Positions 33,586 through 45,300 of a stretch of DNA of 64,000 nucleotides are shown in pieces (the first letter of the stretch is position 1; each line of letters starts with the position of its first letter). The DNA is from Emydura subglobosa. Taxonomy: Eukaryota; Chordata; Testudines; Chelidae. Location of the stretch: contig ML679956.1 of NCBI GenBank assembly GCA_007922225.1, positions 74,002,095-74,066,094 on the forward strand, read 5' to 3'. A model generated the notes under the pieces. That model had not been told where the DNA came from and searched no databases. It saw only the letters and a list, made by a program, of their open reading frames with translations. Made by a program: the position numbers and the translations under genes.

Positions 33586-33706
33586 GGCCCTGATTCCCCA
33601 AGGTAGGCAAGCATGTGCCTATCTTTAAGCACTTCGGATTTACTGGGACTGTTCGCAATGTTCAAGTTAGGCACAGGCTTAAATACCTGGCTGACTTGGG
33701 GCCTCT
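33586..33706. mobile_element. Fold-back element, family A
   Basis: 'ggccctgattccccaaggta' pairs with 'tggctgacttggggcc'. Inner 'tgcctatctttaagcac' pairs with 'gttaggcacaggctta'. The centre 'tactgggactgttcg' is diverged. Non-coding, about 120 bp. Confidence 0.65.
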
Positions 33707-35092
33707 GTCACTGTGATGTTTAAGAAATACACATACGCTCACACGTGCCCTGCAGACCCCAGAGTACACAGTGCAAAGAGACATGAAGCTACCCAGACAT
33801 TCAGGAGGAGCAGGGAGGCAACTGCTGCAGAACGCACAGCTGTGGTCTGCAACTGGGTACTGTCCTAATTAGACCATTCCCCGGTAGAAAGATACATCTA
33901 ATTATCCTGCTGCTGCCTCCTCTTTGCATTTCCACCAACTGGTAATTTTGTTTCCTTTGCTGCATTCTGACTTCGTGCTGAAGACTAAGATATTGTATCC
34001 ATAAAACAATGACACATCCATTCCCTGCAGACCCTTTACTCCTGGTGTGGGAGTGTTTTAAACTGTTAATGATATTTTTCAATACTTCCTTTACACGTTC
34101 TGTTGAGTTTCTCTCTTTGCTTCCTATGGTGCAATAGCAACGCAGAGTGTTTAGAACATGTCACAGGAGATGCGAGTGAGTCTAGGGCTTTTCTTAGCAA
34201 TAATCTGCTTCCTGCATCTGAACAAATATTACTCTGCTTTTGCCCTTTTAATTTATCCGCCCTTGACCCGGATAATAGTTTTGTAAAGTGCACTGCCCCC
34301 GTTGCCACTTAATTAACATTATGGATGGTACATTACAGCAAATACGGGCATCACAGATATTACAGTCATGAAAGTGCCTATTGCAGTGATACTGTGAAAT
34401 TGCCAAGTACACATCTAATTTAGATTTAGTAAGAGTGCTACTGCAGATTAAACAAATAGCACATTTTAAAGAGCCCCTGCTTGGTCCCTTTTCTATGAAG
34501 GGAGAGCTTCATTTTCTCCAGCTTTCAATCCAGCACTTTCCAAAAGCCCTAAATTAAATTCAGAACTCTTGAATTTCAGAGTGAGCATAGCCTGACTATA
34601 TTCTAAACAAGGCTTTGATCCTGATCCCTTTTACTGAAGTCTGATATCAGAGTATCCCCATCTGCCTTGTTGTTGTTATGTCTGATGTATGTGTGAGATC
34701 AGAACTGGGCTTTTAGGCACACAACAGCCTGACTCATTGTTTCTCTGCAGCCCCCAAAAGGGAATACTCCCACCACCTCCAGGTCTACGCTGTTTTAGGT
34801 GTCGTACTAGCTCCATGCTAGAACAGCCCCTGCATCCCTACAGCACTGCTCCAGGAGCAAATCAGAGCAGAAGGAGGTGGGTCCTGACTGCTCCTTTAAA
34901 GCCCAATAGCAGCCATTGCTCTACAGTGGCTGGGCCTGTGCCAGAGGCTGCATTAGCTCCCACAGTCCCTGAATGGGGGAGGCATAAACTGTCCGTGCCA
35001 GCCCCTGCTGGAGGCCTGAAGTGCACCCTACTATTACAGGGAAGCAACAGAGTTTCTCCTTCAGCCCACGGGCTGGTGCTGTGGATCTGAGG
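33707..35092. other. Mostly unrecognised DNA
   Basis: 34090-34480 is repeat-free by eye and a candidate conserved non-coding stretch. 34780-35080 is GC-richer, with a 133-codon frame that lacks any domain signature. No gene is called. Confidence 0.3.
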
Positions 35093-35180
35093 GTAGGTCT
35101 ACGCTGCAATAAAAGACCTGTGGCCCAGCTGCAGCTTTACCCAATGGGCCAAAGGTGTTAACAGACTCCCCATAGCCTGA
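35093..35180. mobile_element. MITE end fragment
   Basis: 'gggtaggtctacgctgcaat' followed by 'aaaagacctgtggcccagc' is the left end of the palindromic family at 2619. The rest of the element is missing. Confidence 0.55.
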
Positions 35181-35204
35181 GGTCTCCAAGTCAAGATTTG
35201 GTGC

Positions 35205-35660
35205 TGTCAGAGACTGAGATATGGGTGGCCAGTCTAGTGGTTAGAGCAGGAGTCATGAATAGTAACCTGCAACTCTGGGCTCATTGCCTAAGCCAAGGGT
35301 CAGAACCGGAGTCAGAAGTCAGGAATTGAAGTGAAGGGATCAGACCTTGGTTACCTGGAGTGAGGCAAGGAAGGATCAGGGGTAGAACAAGGTTGGGAAC
35401 AAGCAGGCAGAGGAGCTAACCCAGCCATGGGCAAATGCTCTGAGCAGTTGTCAAACTCCTGCTGTTGCTGGGCCAATGAGCCCGTCTGCTGACTCTTCCA
35501 ATCAGGTGATTCAGCCGATCGGACAGCCTGCTTTAGGTCAGCGTGTTTGTCGGGTTGCCTGGAGACTGGCTCTGCAGCAGACCCTGATTCCTGACAGATG
35601 CCCTTCTGGAAGATATGCTTTGGTCAAATATAAATTATCGGGCTTAATGCAGGAGTAACT
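35205..35660. repeat. Dispersed repeat pair, copy 2
   Basis: Begins 'ctgagatatgggtggcca' and 'tctagtggttagagcagga', continues with many 'gtcag' steps, then 'ggccaatgagcccgtctgct' and 'ccaatcaggtgattcag'. Same layout as 32200-32620. Confidence 0.45.
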
Positions 35661-35756
35661 GGGTGAAATTCTCTGGTTTGTATTACACAGGTGGTGGTCA
35701 GATTAGATGCCCTCATCATTCCATCTGGCCTTGAAATCTGTGACTCTATTGATTCC
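35661..35756 (+). mobile_element. CR1 LINE 3' tail fragment
   Basis: 'tgaaattctctggtttgt', 'ggtcagattagatgccctc' and 'tctggccttgaaatctgtga' are the final CR1 blocks on the plus strand. A very short, 5'-truncated copy. Confidence 0.8.
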
Positions 35757-36289
35757 TTTGTTCCCAAGAAGAGAGCATAGGAATAGCTATTATAGTTAGT
35801 ATTCAAGATGCTCCCGTGCTTATAAACAGTATCAACTTTATCACTATGTGGAATGTTAATGCAGTTTGATAATGTTACTGGGGCTATCTTACTAAGAAAG
35901 TGCAAATGCAATCTACCAAAGGAATGTAATCGAGTTATCTAATGTAATGTAAGGTGCCACAATAGGCCAGATTCATCACAGGGATTAACAAATGAATATT
36001 TTACTTTTCAAGATGTAGCAAAGAAAGGACCTTTTTCCAGTCATTAATGTTCAAATCAGATCAATAAATATAGTTCAGTTGATAATTGCTACCTATCTGT
36101 ATTCATAGAAAACTGGCACCTGCAGACAGAACGTGATTTCATGAAATGCTACTTAACTGGTGAACTTCCTCGCAAAATGTTGAGTAGCAGCTACTATTGT
36201 GAGATAACAAACCTCAAAGGATTTGAATGGTCACCAAAAGTAAAACTATACAGTGCCTTCAGGTATGCAGTATTCAGGTATACGGAGTA
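35757..36289. other. Unrecognised AT-rich DNA
   Basis: Nothing recognised. Confidence 0.35.
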
Positions 36290-36690
36290 GATCTGGGCAA
36301 CACTTTTCAGCCCAACATTATTTTTCAGCAAACGCGGCAGATTTGGTGATACTGAAACTTTTGGTGCATTCATGTGACTTTCAGCAAATTGTTTGTTTTT
36401 GAAGAAAAACTGAAAATATTTCGTTTCGACATTTTGTAAATGAAAATGTTTGATTTGAAACAACTTTGCTAGGCATATGCAGGAAATAACTTTTCATTTC
36501 AAAATTCTTTAGTGTTTTTTTAATGTTCTAAATAAAACACAAAAACATTATTTGACCCTAATCAAATATTTTAACTTTTCAATTTGCTGAAAATCTCTTT
36601 TTCGGTCTAGCCTGATTTTTTTTTTTTAATTAATTTTTTGAAAAAGCCAATTCACTGAAAAAATCTGTTATTTTCTCATCTCCAATACCG
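36290..36690. repeat. AT-rich dispersed repeat (family F)
   Basis: 'gaaaaactgaaaatatttc', 'gtttcgacattttg', 'aaatgaaaatgtttgattt', 'tttcaatttgctgaaaatc' and a T-run (36617-36628) match the texture of 13290-13680, including 'ttcactgaaaaaatc'. Confidence 0.55.
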
Positions 36691-37508
36691 AGACCTTCTC
36701 TGAATTTGGGATTGGCTCTCGTTCAGCAATCAGTGGCCGGAAACTGATGTAGCTGCAAACCTCAGGCATAGACAAAGTCACAATTTGCACTGGTTGAGCT
36801 CACCCCCGTTTCAGGCACGATCAAATTCCCCTAGTGACTGACTGCCTTGGGCAATTCCTACACTGAATGGACGCAGCTCTTTGTTTTTCTGCTCACCCCT
36901 CTCCTTGCCAGGCACTGGATGGGGACTATCTAACTCATCATGGTCCCTTATTAGTAGTTTTCTCAAAAAAATATTTACATGGAGGGGAGTTGGTGGCATT
37001 ATCTACTGTACTTACAGACATCAATAAATGTTATCAATGCATGGAAACACATTACAGTCCGAAGTAATTATACTACCAGAGTATGTCACAATCCCTTTCA
37101 TTGGCTGAGCCAAGTAGAGGATAAGTGCCCAATACTGCTGTCAACAAATGGAGTCAGTCCTTTAGCCCAAGGGATACAGTTCTATGCATTGGTGCTAATG
37201 GGGCCTAGACTGAAATCTTGCCGACAACTCATGTAGGGGGCATTACACAAAGTACTAATTCAGAGTTCCAGCAATGAGTAGCCCTTAAATCATTGGACAT
37301 TTAAATGATGCCAGGCAGATTTAACTTTCTGTGGGAGAGGACAAAAAAATTCCTGTCACATCAATGCCTCTGTAAGCATCTGTTCTACTTTGGACCTCCA
37401 CACCTCCCTTCGCCTTACGTATCAGGTTGAAAGACAAAACACTGAGTGCAAATTCCATGTGACTAAAATTTTATTGGACATCTGATCAGTGTGTCAAATC
37501 CAGTAGGC
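36691..37508. other. Unrecognised DNA
   Basis: Nothing recognised. Confidence 0.35.
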
Positions 37509-37597
37509 TGGATGTGCAGCTGATGTAAATCAGCGTAGCTCCATTGACTTCAAACTGGCTAGGCCAATTTACATGATCGGAGGATCTGACCCTGTGT
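37509..37597. mobile_element. Fold-back element, family C
   Basis: 'gctgatgtaaatcagcgtag' pairs with 'ctaggccaatttacatga', around a 'ccattgacttcaa' core, and ends 'ggaggatctgaccc'. Other copies: 50232-50297, 50781-50863, 60970-61056. Confidence 0.65.
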
Positions 37598-39319
37598 GTT
37601 TAACTGGTAGATTCTTCCGAATGTAAATACCACTTCTTATTACTGAAGCAAATATTTCCTTGGCACAGTGCTAGCAAACGGAGCCTCACGGCCAGCTGGG
37701 ATGTTTGTTTAGCAGATGCTCTAACCTGGTTTTATTTAAAAAAAAGTGATATTTTGCATATTTAAAGAAAATCAAACAGGCCCGTGAATTATTGGGTTTA
37801 GTCTCTTCTACATTGTTTGTTCCTTCCTCCTATCACGGCAAAGTCCTGTAGGGACAGAGAGATTCATAGGCATTTTGTTAAAAAGGATATTAATTTCCAC
37901 GTACACCTGCTAGATGTGACACAGGCGTAGTCTCATCCTTGTACCTGTGTGTCTTTGGAATGTTACGGGTACCTGATACTTCACATCACCTGAGCAGAGT
38001 GACTGCTCCCTTCATGTATCCTGGGTGCACAGCCCACCGCAAAGGGGTGGGAAAGATGGGGTGCTATACCCTCACTTCCTTCGTAGAAGGGTTGGGCTGC
38101 AAAGGACCTCAAGAGCTCATTTAGCCCATCCCCTGCAACAATGAGGCCACAGAGTGGAGGGGGGATGGGCAAGGGACTAAGCTCTATATTCCCCCTGTGC
38201 TACCCAGAGCAATGGGAAGGGTGGTGTCTCCTAAATCACCACTTGGGTGCTGCAATTCTGCACGGCCTCTTCCAAGGGCAAAGGTCCACTTGCCATAGCC
38301 TGCCCCTGAGAGCCCATAACATCTGATGTAAGAGCACATTCTGGATCAGAGAATCCCAACCGGTTAATCTTGGATTGTTAACAAGAGTCCTACTGCACAA
38401 TTATTATTTTCACTCTCTTCTATCAATAAAAGCAGCTAAAAATGTATTGGCTTGGGGTCCGGGTCCCTCCGCTCTGCTGCCACTTGCTTGTACATTAGCG
38501 AGTGAGCTGTTCCACTTTCCACTACAATCAGGCTGGAGAAAGGAAATCCATTAGAGATAAGCTACCCGTGGATTCCTCACAGCCATCCCATGACAGAAAC
38601 AAGCTCAATTATGGAAGGAAATTGCCTGACTTTGGAGATAGCGCTGGCTCTGTCAGCCTGGCGGGAGAGAGACAGCATCATTCAGGAACGATGAAGTCCC
38701 TTACAGAGCTGTAATTTGTGTTCTGCAAGTAACAGTTTGCAGGCTGCAGGACAAACACTTTATTAACTTCATCCTCCCACTCTCCTGCTGGAGTCGACCT
38801 GCATTATCAACACTTCACTCTTGCCGGCAGGGCTGTATAACCTCAGTCACTGCTGCCAGAGTTCCCACTGCAGAACACCCACCAACTTCAGTAAGGACAG
38901 GGTGAAACCTGCAGTCTTTTCAGTTGACCATTACATTTTCAAGTAATGGCAACCTCTGCTGCATGAACACAGAGCTTTGATTTTTCCCTGCAATGCCACG
39001 TCTCACCAGTGAATCTGACCCACCGGAGAACAGCCCCAAATCCGGGCCACAGTCGTGTTTAATTCCAGCACAAATGGGACCCGGTAAAGACAGGATTCTC
39101 TTCTCGGTGTTATTTGGAAATATGCCTTTTGCCCCATTTCCTGGCTTTCCAGTGCCAGTGAGACGGCTTTAGAGTCTCTCAACAGATGAAGGAGGCCTCC
39201 AGGCAGAAGAAGACCCACTGAGAGGATCTACTGATGTTGGTGTGCAGAGGTGGAAAGGAGATGGATAGCTAAACTCAAGTAGGGCCTCAAATTAGTTAAC
39301 CAGGGCCAGGTGTAGATCT
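37598..39319. other. Unrecognised DNA
   Basis: About 1.7 kb without a repeat I can name. 38480-38800 looks single-copy. No coding signal. Confidence 0.3.
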
Positions 39320-39650
39320 AATATGAGTAGAGTTGAGTGAATGAGTGATTTTTCAGTTTAGTGGCAGTTCTGATTTATTCTTCCCCCGCTGGAAAAAGTT
39401 TGCTTTGGGTCAAACCAAATCTGGAATTTCTGATCAATCAAAAAGCCCCTTTCAGGTCTGTTCCAAGGTGGGGAGTCAAACTTCAGGTATTTTATATCCT
39501 AACTGAATGCCCTAGTCTCTGGGATAAGGGTTACAGGAGGGAGAAAAACCACCATCTCCTCGGGCTGCTTTGTGAAAGGCCTAAATTAGGTGTCATATTC
39601 ACAAAGAGTTTCAGGTTGACCAAACTGCATTTTTTATTGAATAAACTATT
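39320..39650. repeat. AT-rich dispersed repeat (family F), weak
   Basis: 'gatttttcagtttagtgg', 'ctggaatttctgatcaatc' and 'tgcattttttattgaataa' resemble the family F blocks, but a GC-richer middle part interrupts them. Confidence 0.3.
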
Positions 39651-40129
39651 ACTCTGAAAAATGTCATCCTTCTGTAATAGAGAATGTATAATGTGGCTAA
39701 ATTAACATTGCTATCAGAACTTTAATGGTTGCATTTCCTGACCTTTCTGAATCAGATTCTCTGCCATGTTTTGGAGTGCAACCCACACCAATGAGTGGTG
39801 TTACCGATTGTCATGTAACTCTGAGTGCTTGGAAATGCTCTGCTACTATAAATCCCTGTCTGGATGGTCCCAGCCAGCATACAAGCTGTCATGAATGTGT
39901 GTGTTGAGCCACCCTACCTATACCACAGCCACACTCTAGTCTGAACAAGCCAAATAATCCCAGCAAATCTCCACTTCCAAATTTCTCCAAATTCTACCAA
40001 GAAGTATCCAGGCTTCGCCTAGAACACTCAGAATAAATAAGGTTTGTTGTTAAAAGCTGTTATCATTTTAACTGGAGTTAATCCCTTCAGTTCAAACACA
40101 GCTCTGAGTTCGAGTACAGGGAAATAAGC
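39651..40129. other. Unrecognised DNA
   Basis: Nothing recognised. Confidence 0.35.
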
Positions 40130-40595
40130 TTTGTGGATAGAGAAGAAGTGGTAGATGTGGTATATCTTGACTTTAGTAAGGCTTTTTCAGTGAAGACTGA
40201 AAAAAATGGGTTTGTTTACTCTGGAGAAGAGAAGACTGAGAGGGGACATGATCACAGTTTTCAAGTACATAAAAAAGGTTGTTACAAAAAGGAGGCAGAA
40301 ATTGTTCTCCTTAACCTCTGAGGATAGGACAAGAAGCAATGGGCCTAAATTGCAACAAGGGCAGTTTAGGTTGGACATTAGGAAAAACTGCCTAACTGTC
40401 AGGGTAGTTAAGCACTGGAATACGTTGCCTAGGGTGGCTATGGTATCTTCATCATTGGTGATTTTTAAGAGAAGGTTGGACAGTCCCTGTCAGGAATGGT
40501 CTAGATAATGCTTGGTCCTGCCTTGAGTGCAGGGGACTGGACTAGAAAACTCTGCGGTCCCGTCCCGTCCTACCATTTTATGATCTATGATTTAT
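40130..40595 (+). mobile_element. CR1 LINE with a large internal deletion
   Basis: Begins in the reverse transcriptase ('VVDVVYLDFSKAF', 40148-40186), then jumps directly to the C-terminal block 'GLFTLEKRRLRGDMITVFKYIKK' (from about 40209, another frame). It continues with 'LTSEDRTRSNGPKLQQG', 'VVKHWNTLPRVAM' and the 3' end 'gtcccgtcctaccattttat'. The catalytic region and thumb (roughly 0.8 kb of a normal CR1) are missing. The 3' end is intact. Confidence 0.88.
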
Positions 40596-41640
40596 AAAAA
40601 TGAAATATTAACAGAAGGACATTGTGAAGTGCTACCAAGGAGAAGGAATAAAGTTAGAAAGGATTACAAACAAACAAACAAAGTAAAAGTATACTTTCTA
40701 CTGGCTAAGACCTAACTTCAGCAACTCACAGTCTTTGTTCAAATTAGTTTTCTCACTAGTCTTCCATTCCCACAGACTTCAAAGCTGTTGGCTGAAGAAT
40801 CCATCTTTCTCTGAGCCCTAGTGTCTGCCCAGTGATTAATGCCAAGATGGCTTCTTCTTTCCTTATATCTTCCCAAGCTTACTGTTTTGTCCCCAGACTC
40901 AGGATGACCTCACGCTGTTCTTCCCTTCCCGTGGATTTCCCATCTCCTGCTGACGTCTATATAAGTGGGCCTTCCACTGTTTTTGGTCACACCTGGCTTA
41001 ATTTCATCGGCAACAGGTAGACAACTGCCTTCCCTCCTGTCTGGGAGAGAACGTGTTTATCAACACCCACTGACCTGCCTGTTTTAAACACCTTTTAGTC
41101 ACTGACTTTAAAGCTTATTATTCATAATGTTTCTTGTAGGATTAATCCATACATTTCATGACACCAGTGTTATTAGCTCTCATCAGAGACCTTACTTGAA
41201 ATCCTTTTATAATATAGTAACATTGTATACAATTAGTTATCATTTGAGGTTCAGACCTTCTGTCTTTATATCTGAGATGAAGTTTCCTTCTCCTGCTCAG
41301 GTGTAGATGCCATGCGGTCTTCTCCCCCACGTTAGCTTGGGTTATTTTATATGTAAATAGAGCTTTGTTGTCTGGCAACCAGGCTCGGACAGACAAATAC
41401 ACATGCCTTTGTCTAGGGCAAACTGTGCTTATGCCAAACACATTAAGAACATAATTCTAGCACATATCCATATCTTTGTATACATCTTGCTCATCATAAA
41501 CAGAAGTCAATATCTACATGTATGAAGTTACCAGATTCTTGTATCCAAGATAGATCAGTGCATGCCTCTAGATTAGAACAGGAATTACATTAGTATCTCA
41601 GATACTGCAATGGGATAAGGGTTGGTAACATTTTTCATTT
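40596..41640 (+). mobile_element. Putative LTR-like relic
   Basis: Shows a TATA-like 'tctatataagtgggcc' (40957-40972), downstream pyrimidine-rich text, and AT-rich flanks that I associate with a turtle endogenous retroelement LTR. No terminal inverted dinucleotides or target duplication were resolved. No protein domain is present. Confidence 0.35.
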
Positions 41641-41663
41641 TTATGTCACCCACTGTATAGTGA

Positions 41664-41746
41664 ACTAAATTCTGCTTGTTTACACTCTTGCAATAGCAGT
41701 TCATTATAATGGGTTTGCATAGGTGCAGGTGAATAGAATTTGGCTT
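41664..41746. mobile_element. Fold-back element, family D
   Basis: 'ctaaattctgcttgtttaca' pairs with 'tgcaggtgaatagaatttgg'; inner 'cttgcaatagcagtt' partly pairs with 'gggtttgcataggtg'. Half copies lie at 59772-59830 and possibly 12560-12625. Confidence 0.6.
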
Positions 41747-42794
41747 TTTATCTTCAATACAGTGTACTGTGAAGTTGGTCCTGGTTCCAAATGAAAGGCC
41801 CAGCCTTGGCTGGTGAAAAAAATCAGTGTGGCTTCAGTCTAGTAACTGGCATTATACCATTCATGCCAGCTGAAAATTTGCCCGTAATTTTTTTTCCCCT
41901 CCAAGGTTTTAAACTTGTGTCCTCTCTTGTGCCAGTTTTAAACCCCTGAAATTCCATCCACGTTAATAGAGTTACTACTGACTTACGTTACTGTGATATC
42001 AAAATCAAGCCCAAAGGCCATACGTTTTAATTAATCATTTAACATACCGTAATCAGTGTAACCTATTTTTATGCCATTTTTTCTTGAAGAAATAGATTGA
42101 AATGAATTTAAAGGCAAATGTTTTGTTTTATGAAAAAGAAATTATTTTATGTCATCAACCGTTCACCTACAGCACCACAGGATTCTCAGCAATGTTTTTA
42201 GACTTACCTATTATAATTGCTTATACTCCGACACATTGATTGTGCCTATAAACCTTGCTGTGATTTGAAACTGCTTATTCAAATAATTGCCAGGAACAGT
42301 TCAAACTGCATTCATGCGTGCGCTTGGGGGTAGCCTTTTGGCCTGGTTGCCAACGCTCACATTTTTGGAATCCAATGTGGGAGAAGGAAGAGATGCTTCA
42401 TGTAGTGACAGTGTAAGGTGCGTAACAAACCCTGGATTAAACAGAGAACAACTTCAGAATGTGTGCTGCGACATCGGTCTGCAGAACAATCCGATCATTC
42501 TAGAGCTGTCAATCCACACAGGGCTATGGGCATCAAGTGGAGTTAGAAAGGTCAATAAGAATGGTCACCAAAGCAAGCTTTCTACAAATTGGCCCACAAT
42601 GGAATATGGTTACATTTACTTCTGAACTACCATGACATCGCTTCAGAACGGATTCTGGTTTTGTCAGCAAAGGACTGGATTGAGACATGTAGGTACAGAC
42701 CAGCATTGAGAAGGATTGTGGTGCCACCCGATATCATGGGGTAGTGGCACAAATCTTCCTTGGAGTTCCTTGAAATGCAGATCGAGCGTGCATT
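41747..42794. other. Unrecognised DNA
   Basis: A half fold-back relic may be present at 41950-42015. Otherwise nothing recognised. Confidence 0.35.
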
Positions 42795-42935
42795 CCGCTC
42801 ACTAGGAAATCCCACTCTAAGTGACCTGCCCAAGGCCACACAGGGATTTGTGACAGAGCAGAAAATGGAATCTAGATCTCTGAAGACTGAATGTAGCACT
42901 CTGGCCACTGGACCACCCTGACTGTCCAAAGAACC
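42795..42935 (-). mobile_element. MIR/core-SINE fragment
   Basis: 'gtgacctgcccaaggccaca', 'gacagagcagaaaatggaa' and 'ctggccactggaccaccct' are reverse MIR core and head blocks. Confidence 0.75.
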
Positions 42936-43084
42936 ATTGTGGGATGGGGCTGAAGTCACCAACCTTTCAGTTAAAAGCCAAATGTGCTAATCAGTTGCAT
43001 CACAGAAAGTACTGGACCTGGATCATCATCCAGAATAGCTCCACTATTTAGTACATTGTATTAAGATGGGTAGTTTCCCTTCTG

Positions 43085-43263
43085 TTATAGACTCATATAC
43101 TTTAAGATTAGAAGGGATCAATATGATAATGTAGTCTGACCCCCTCCACAATGCAGGCCACAGAACCTCCACCCATCCACTCCTATAATAAACCTCTAAC
43201 CTATGGCTGAATTATTGAAGTCCTCAAATAATGATTTAAAGACTTCAAGGTACAGGTAGAATT
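43085..43263 (-). mobile_element. CR1 LINE 3' fragment
   Basis: Plus-strand text 'agattagaagggatcaat', 'gtctgaccccctccac', 'caggccacagaacctcc' and 'tgatttaaagacttcaagg' is the reverse of a CR1 3' region. 5'-truncated. Confidence 0.85.
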
Positions 43264-44194
43264 TTGCCTTTCTTTTCAAGCTGGTCAGGTTCAAACCAAG
43301 TCGTTAGACCTCCATAACTGAACCAGAGCTTAGCAAAGCAGCTTTATGTAGCACTGTTTCCTAGTCGCCGGTCTTGCACGCGTTGCTCTGGGGACACTGA
43401 TAGAAAATGTTTAAATATTAGCAAAAGCACCATTTAAAAAGAAAAGCTTTTTTCATCCCTTTCAGGTTGAATACGTTACACACACACACAAAAAGCTTTT
43501 AGCCATTTAAATTACCTTTGGTGAAGACATTGCAGTGGATTGCTTCAAAATCCCCCTTTTTCATCACGTTCCACACAGAAAACCCTACTATTTCACATAT
43601 CGCTTCTCTGCTGGCTCCAGCAGTGTGCTTGGGTGATTGAAGGATCATCAGTGTTTCCCACTCCTGTTGTACCTGCAGGTAGTTTAAAGCAAAGAGCTAT
43701 AATTGGGGTCACTGGTGGCAAGCGACTGTAATTTGTGAATGCTCTGGGATAACATTCCAGCGACTGGCGTGATGACTCTGCCCCACTTTACATTTTTATT
43801 CTGCACCCACTCCTGCAAGCTGCTCTCCAGGGGTAATTGGCAGCTCCTGCGTGGCGTCTCCTTTAAGTCAAGGACGCTCACTCCACACAGAACGGCTCTT
43901 TGCAAGACTGGGACTTTAAAATGCATGTTAACCCAGTGGGTTTTGTGTCCTGCCTCTGTGCCTGATCCATCTAGGCCAGGGGTCTGCACTAATACCCAGT
44001 TAGCAAGTCTGTATCTTTTGCTTCCTGCTGTAGAAACGTGTGCTTTTTAGTTCTTCAGGTCCCTGGTTCAATTCCTAATGGGGGTCAAAAGGTAGCTGAC
44101 ATAAATGATCTTTGGAACAGGGATCTGTTAACTGTTTACCTACTGTCCAGTGGTGCAGGGGAGTGCACAGGAATACAAATGGGGCCACTTTTGG
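43264..44194. other. Mostly unrecognised DNA
   Basis: A B-box-like 'ggttcaattcc' at 44068-44078 hints at a tRNA-derived SINE, but no convincing A box precedes it. 43500-43800 appears single-copy. Confidence 0.3.
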
Positions 44195-44500
44195 AGGGAC
44201 CCTGTCTGTGCCTCCCACAGCCAGAGGCTCTGGCTCTCTTCTTCCTTACCCCACCGAGGCCAGAAGAGCTGGCACTCTCCTCACCTATCCCACTGCAGCC
44301 TGGGGAACGGGCTGTTCCTCATGGCCCTGCAGTTAATGGAGCTCTCTCTCGCCTAGCAGGTGGCCAGAGAAGCTGGCTCTCCCCACATGGCCTCAGGGCC
44401 GGAGGAGCTGTCATGTCGTGACCTGGCCCAGGGTCGGAGGAGCTCTTTCTCCTGGCCAGGCCGCGGAGAAGTTCTGTGGCCCTGCTGATTGGGGGGTAGA
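44195..44500. repeat. GC-rich degenerate minisatellite
   Basis: Recurring 'ccagaggctctggctctc', 'ccagaagagctggcactctc', 'ccagagaagctggctctcc' and 'gtcggaggagctctttctc' units with irregular spacing (about 30-60 bp). Overlapping open frames on both strands are by-products of GC richness. Confidence 0.5.
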
Positions 44501-45084
44501 GGGTCTGTGCCCCTGTTTTCCCCCTCCTGTGCATGCCCCTGCAATGGCGTGTATGTGTAGCTACAAAAGAGATTGTCTTCTCTTTACAGATAAGGTTTCT
44601 TCCAGGGTGATTTTCACTACTCTGACTTTAGGACAGGAAAAAGCTTTTCATCTCAAAATGTCTTCGGCAAAGGCTGTGATCCTTAATCATCAGTCCTTGC
44701 TAAGGCAAAACCTCTTGTGGGCTTATGCTGGCCCTAGGTTTTGTGCCGGCCCTCTGCACAGGGGTGGATTGCACACCAAGGCTTTTAACAGCTTGAGCCA
44801 GCCGTGTTGTAGGTGGAATTATCTTGCTCATTGTGGCATCGGGGTTCTGAAGGTTTGAATGGTTTGTTTTCATGTCCTGGAGGGATCCATTTCATTATCC
44901 TTTGCACCATTCCAGCTCTTTCCACTTCTCCACTATAATGAGCAGAACTGATTGCCTTAGTTTAATTAGGTTCCTTTGCAGAGAACGCTGAAATCACTTG
45001 CTGAGATTTGTTCTCAACAGTCTCCTGCGAGCGCATGAGGTATGGGTTAGTGCCCTGGGAACAGAAAAGGGAGTGGGCAACCCC
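44501..45084. other. Unrecognised DNA
   Basis: The 146-codon frame that starts in the minisatellite continues here without a domain signature. No gene is called. Confidence 0.3.
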
Positions 45085-45300
45085 TGCAGTCTGGTCCCAG
45101 CTCTTGCAATGATACTCCCTCTGGGATCATATGCACACGGCTTCATCATTCTGCCGTCATTTCCCTGCCTACGAAATGAGCATCAGAACAATTACTTGCC
45201 TGCATCGCAAGGGTGTTGTGAAATTAATTAGTTCTCAACTTTGTCAAATGCTTTGAAGATGAAAAGAGCAATACAGATTCCACCTATTATTAATGTTGTA
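45085..45300 (+). mobile_element. MIR/core-SINE relic
   Basis: 'tttccctgcctacgaaatga', 'gcaagggtgttgtgaaatta', 'aatgctttgaagatgaaaag' and 'attattaatgtt' are the plus-strand core-to-tail MIR blocks. Confidence 0.65.

Noticed and set aside
34689..35090. 133-codon plus-strand frame
   Set aside because: No recognisable domain and overlapping frames on the minus strand; it ends next to a MITE.
44060..44085. B-box-like 'ggttcaattcc' as a tRNA or SINE promoter
   Set aside because: No convincing A box at the right distance and no SINE body recognised.
44418..44858. 146-codon plus-strand frame
   Set aside because: It starts in a GC-rich minisatellite and the rest has no domain signature.
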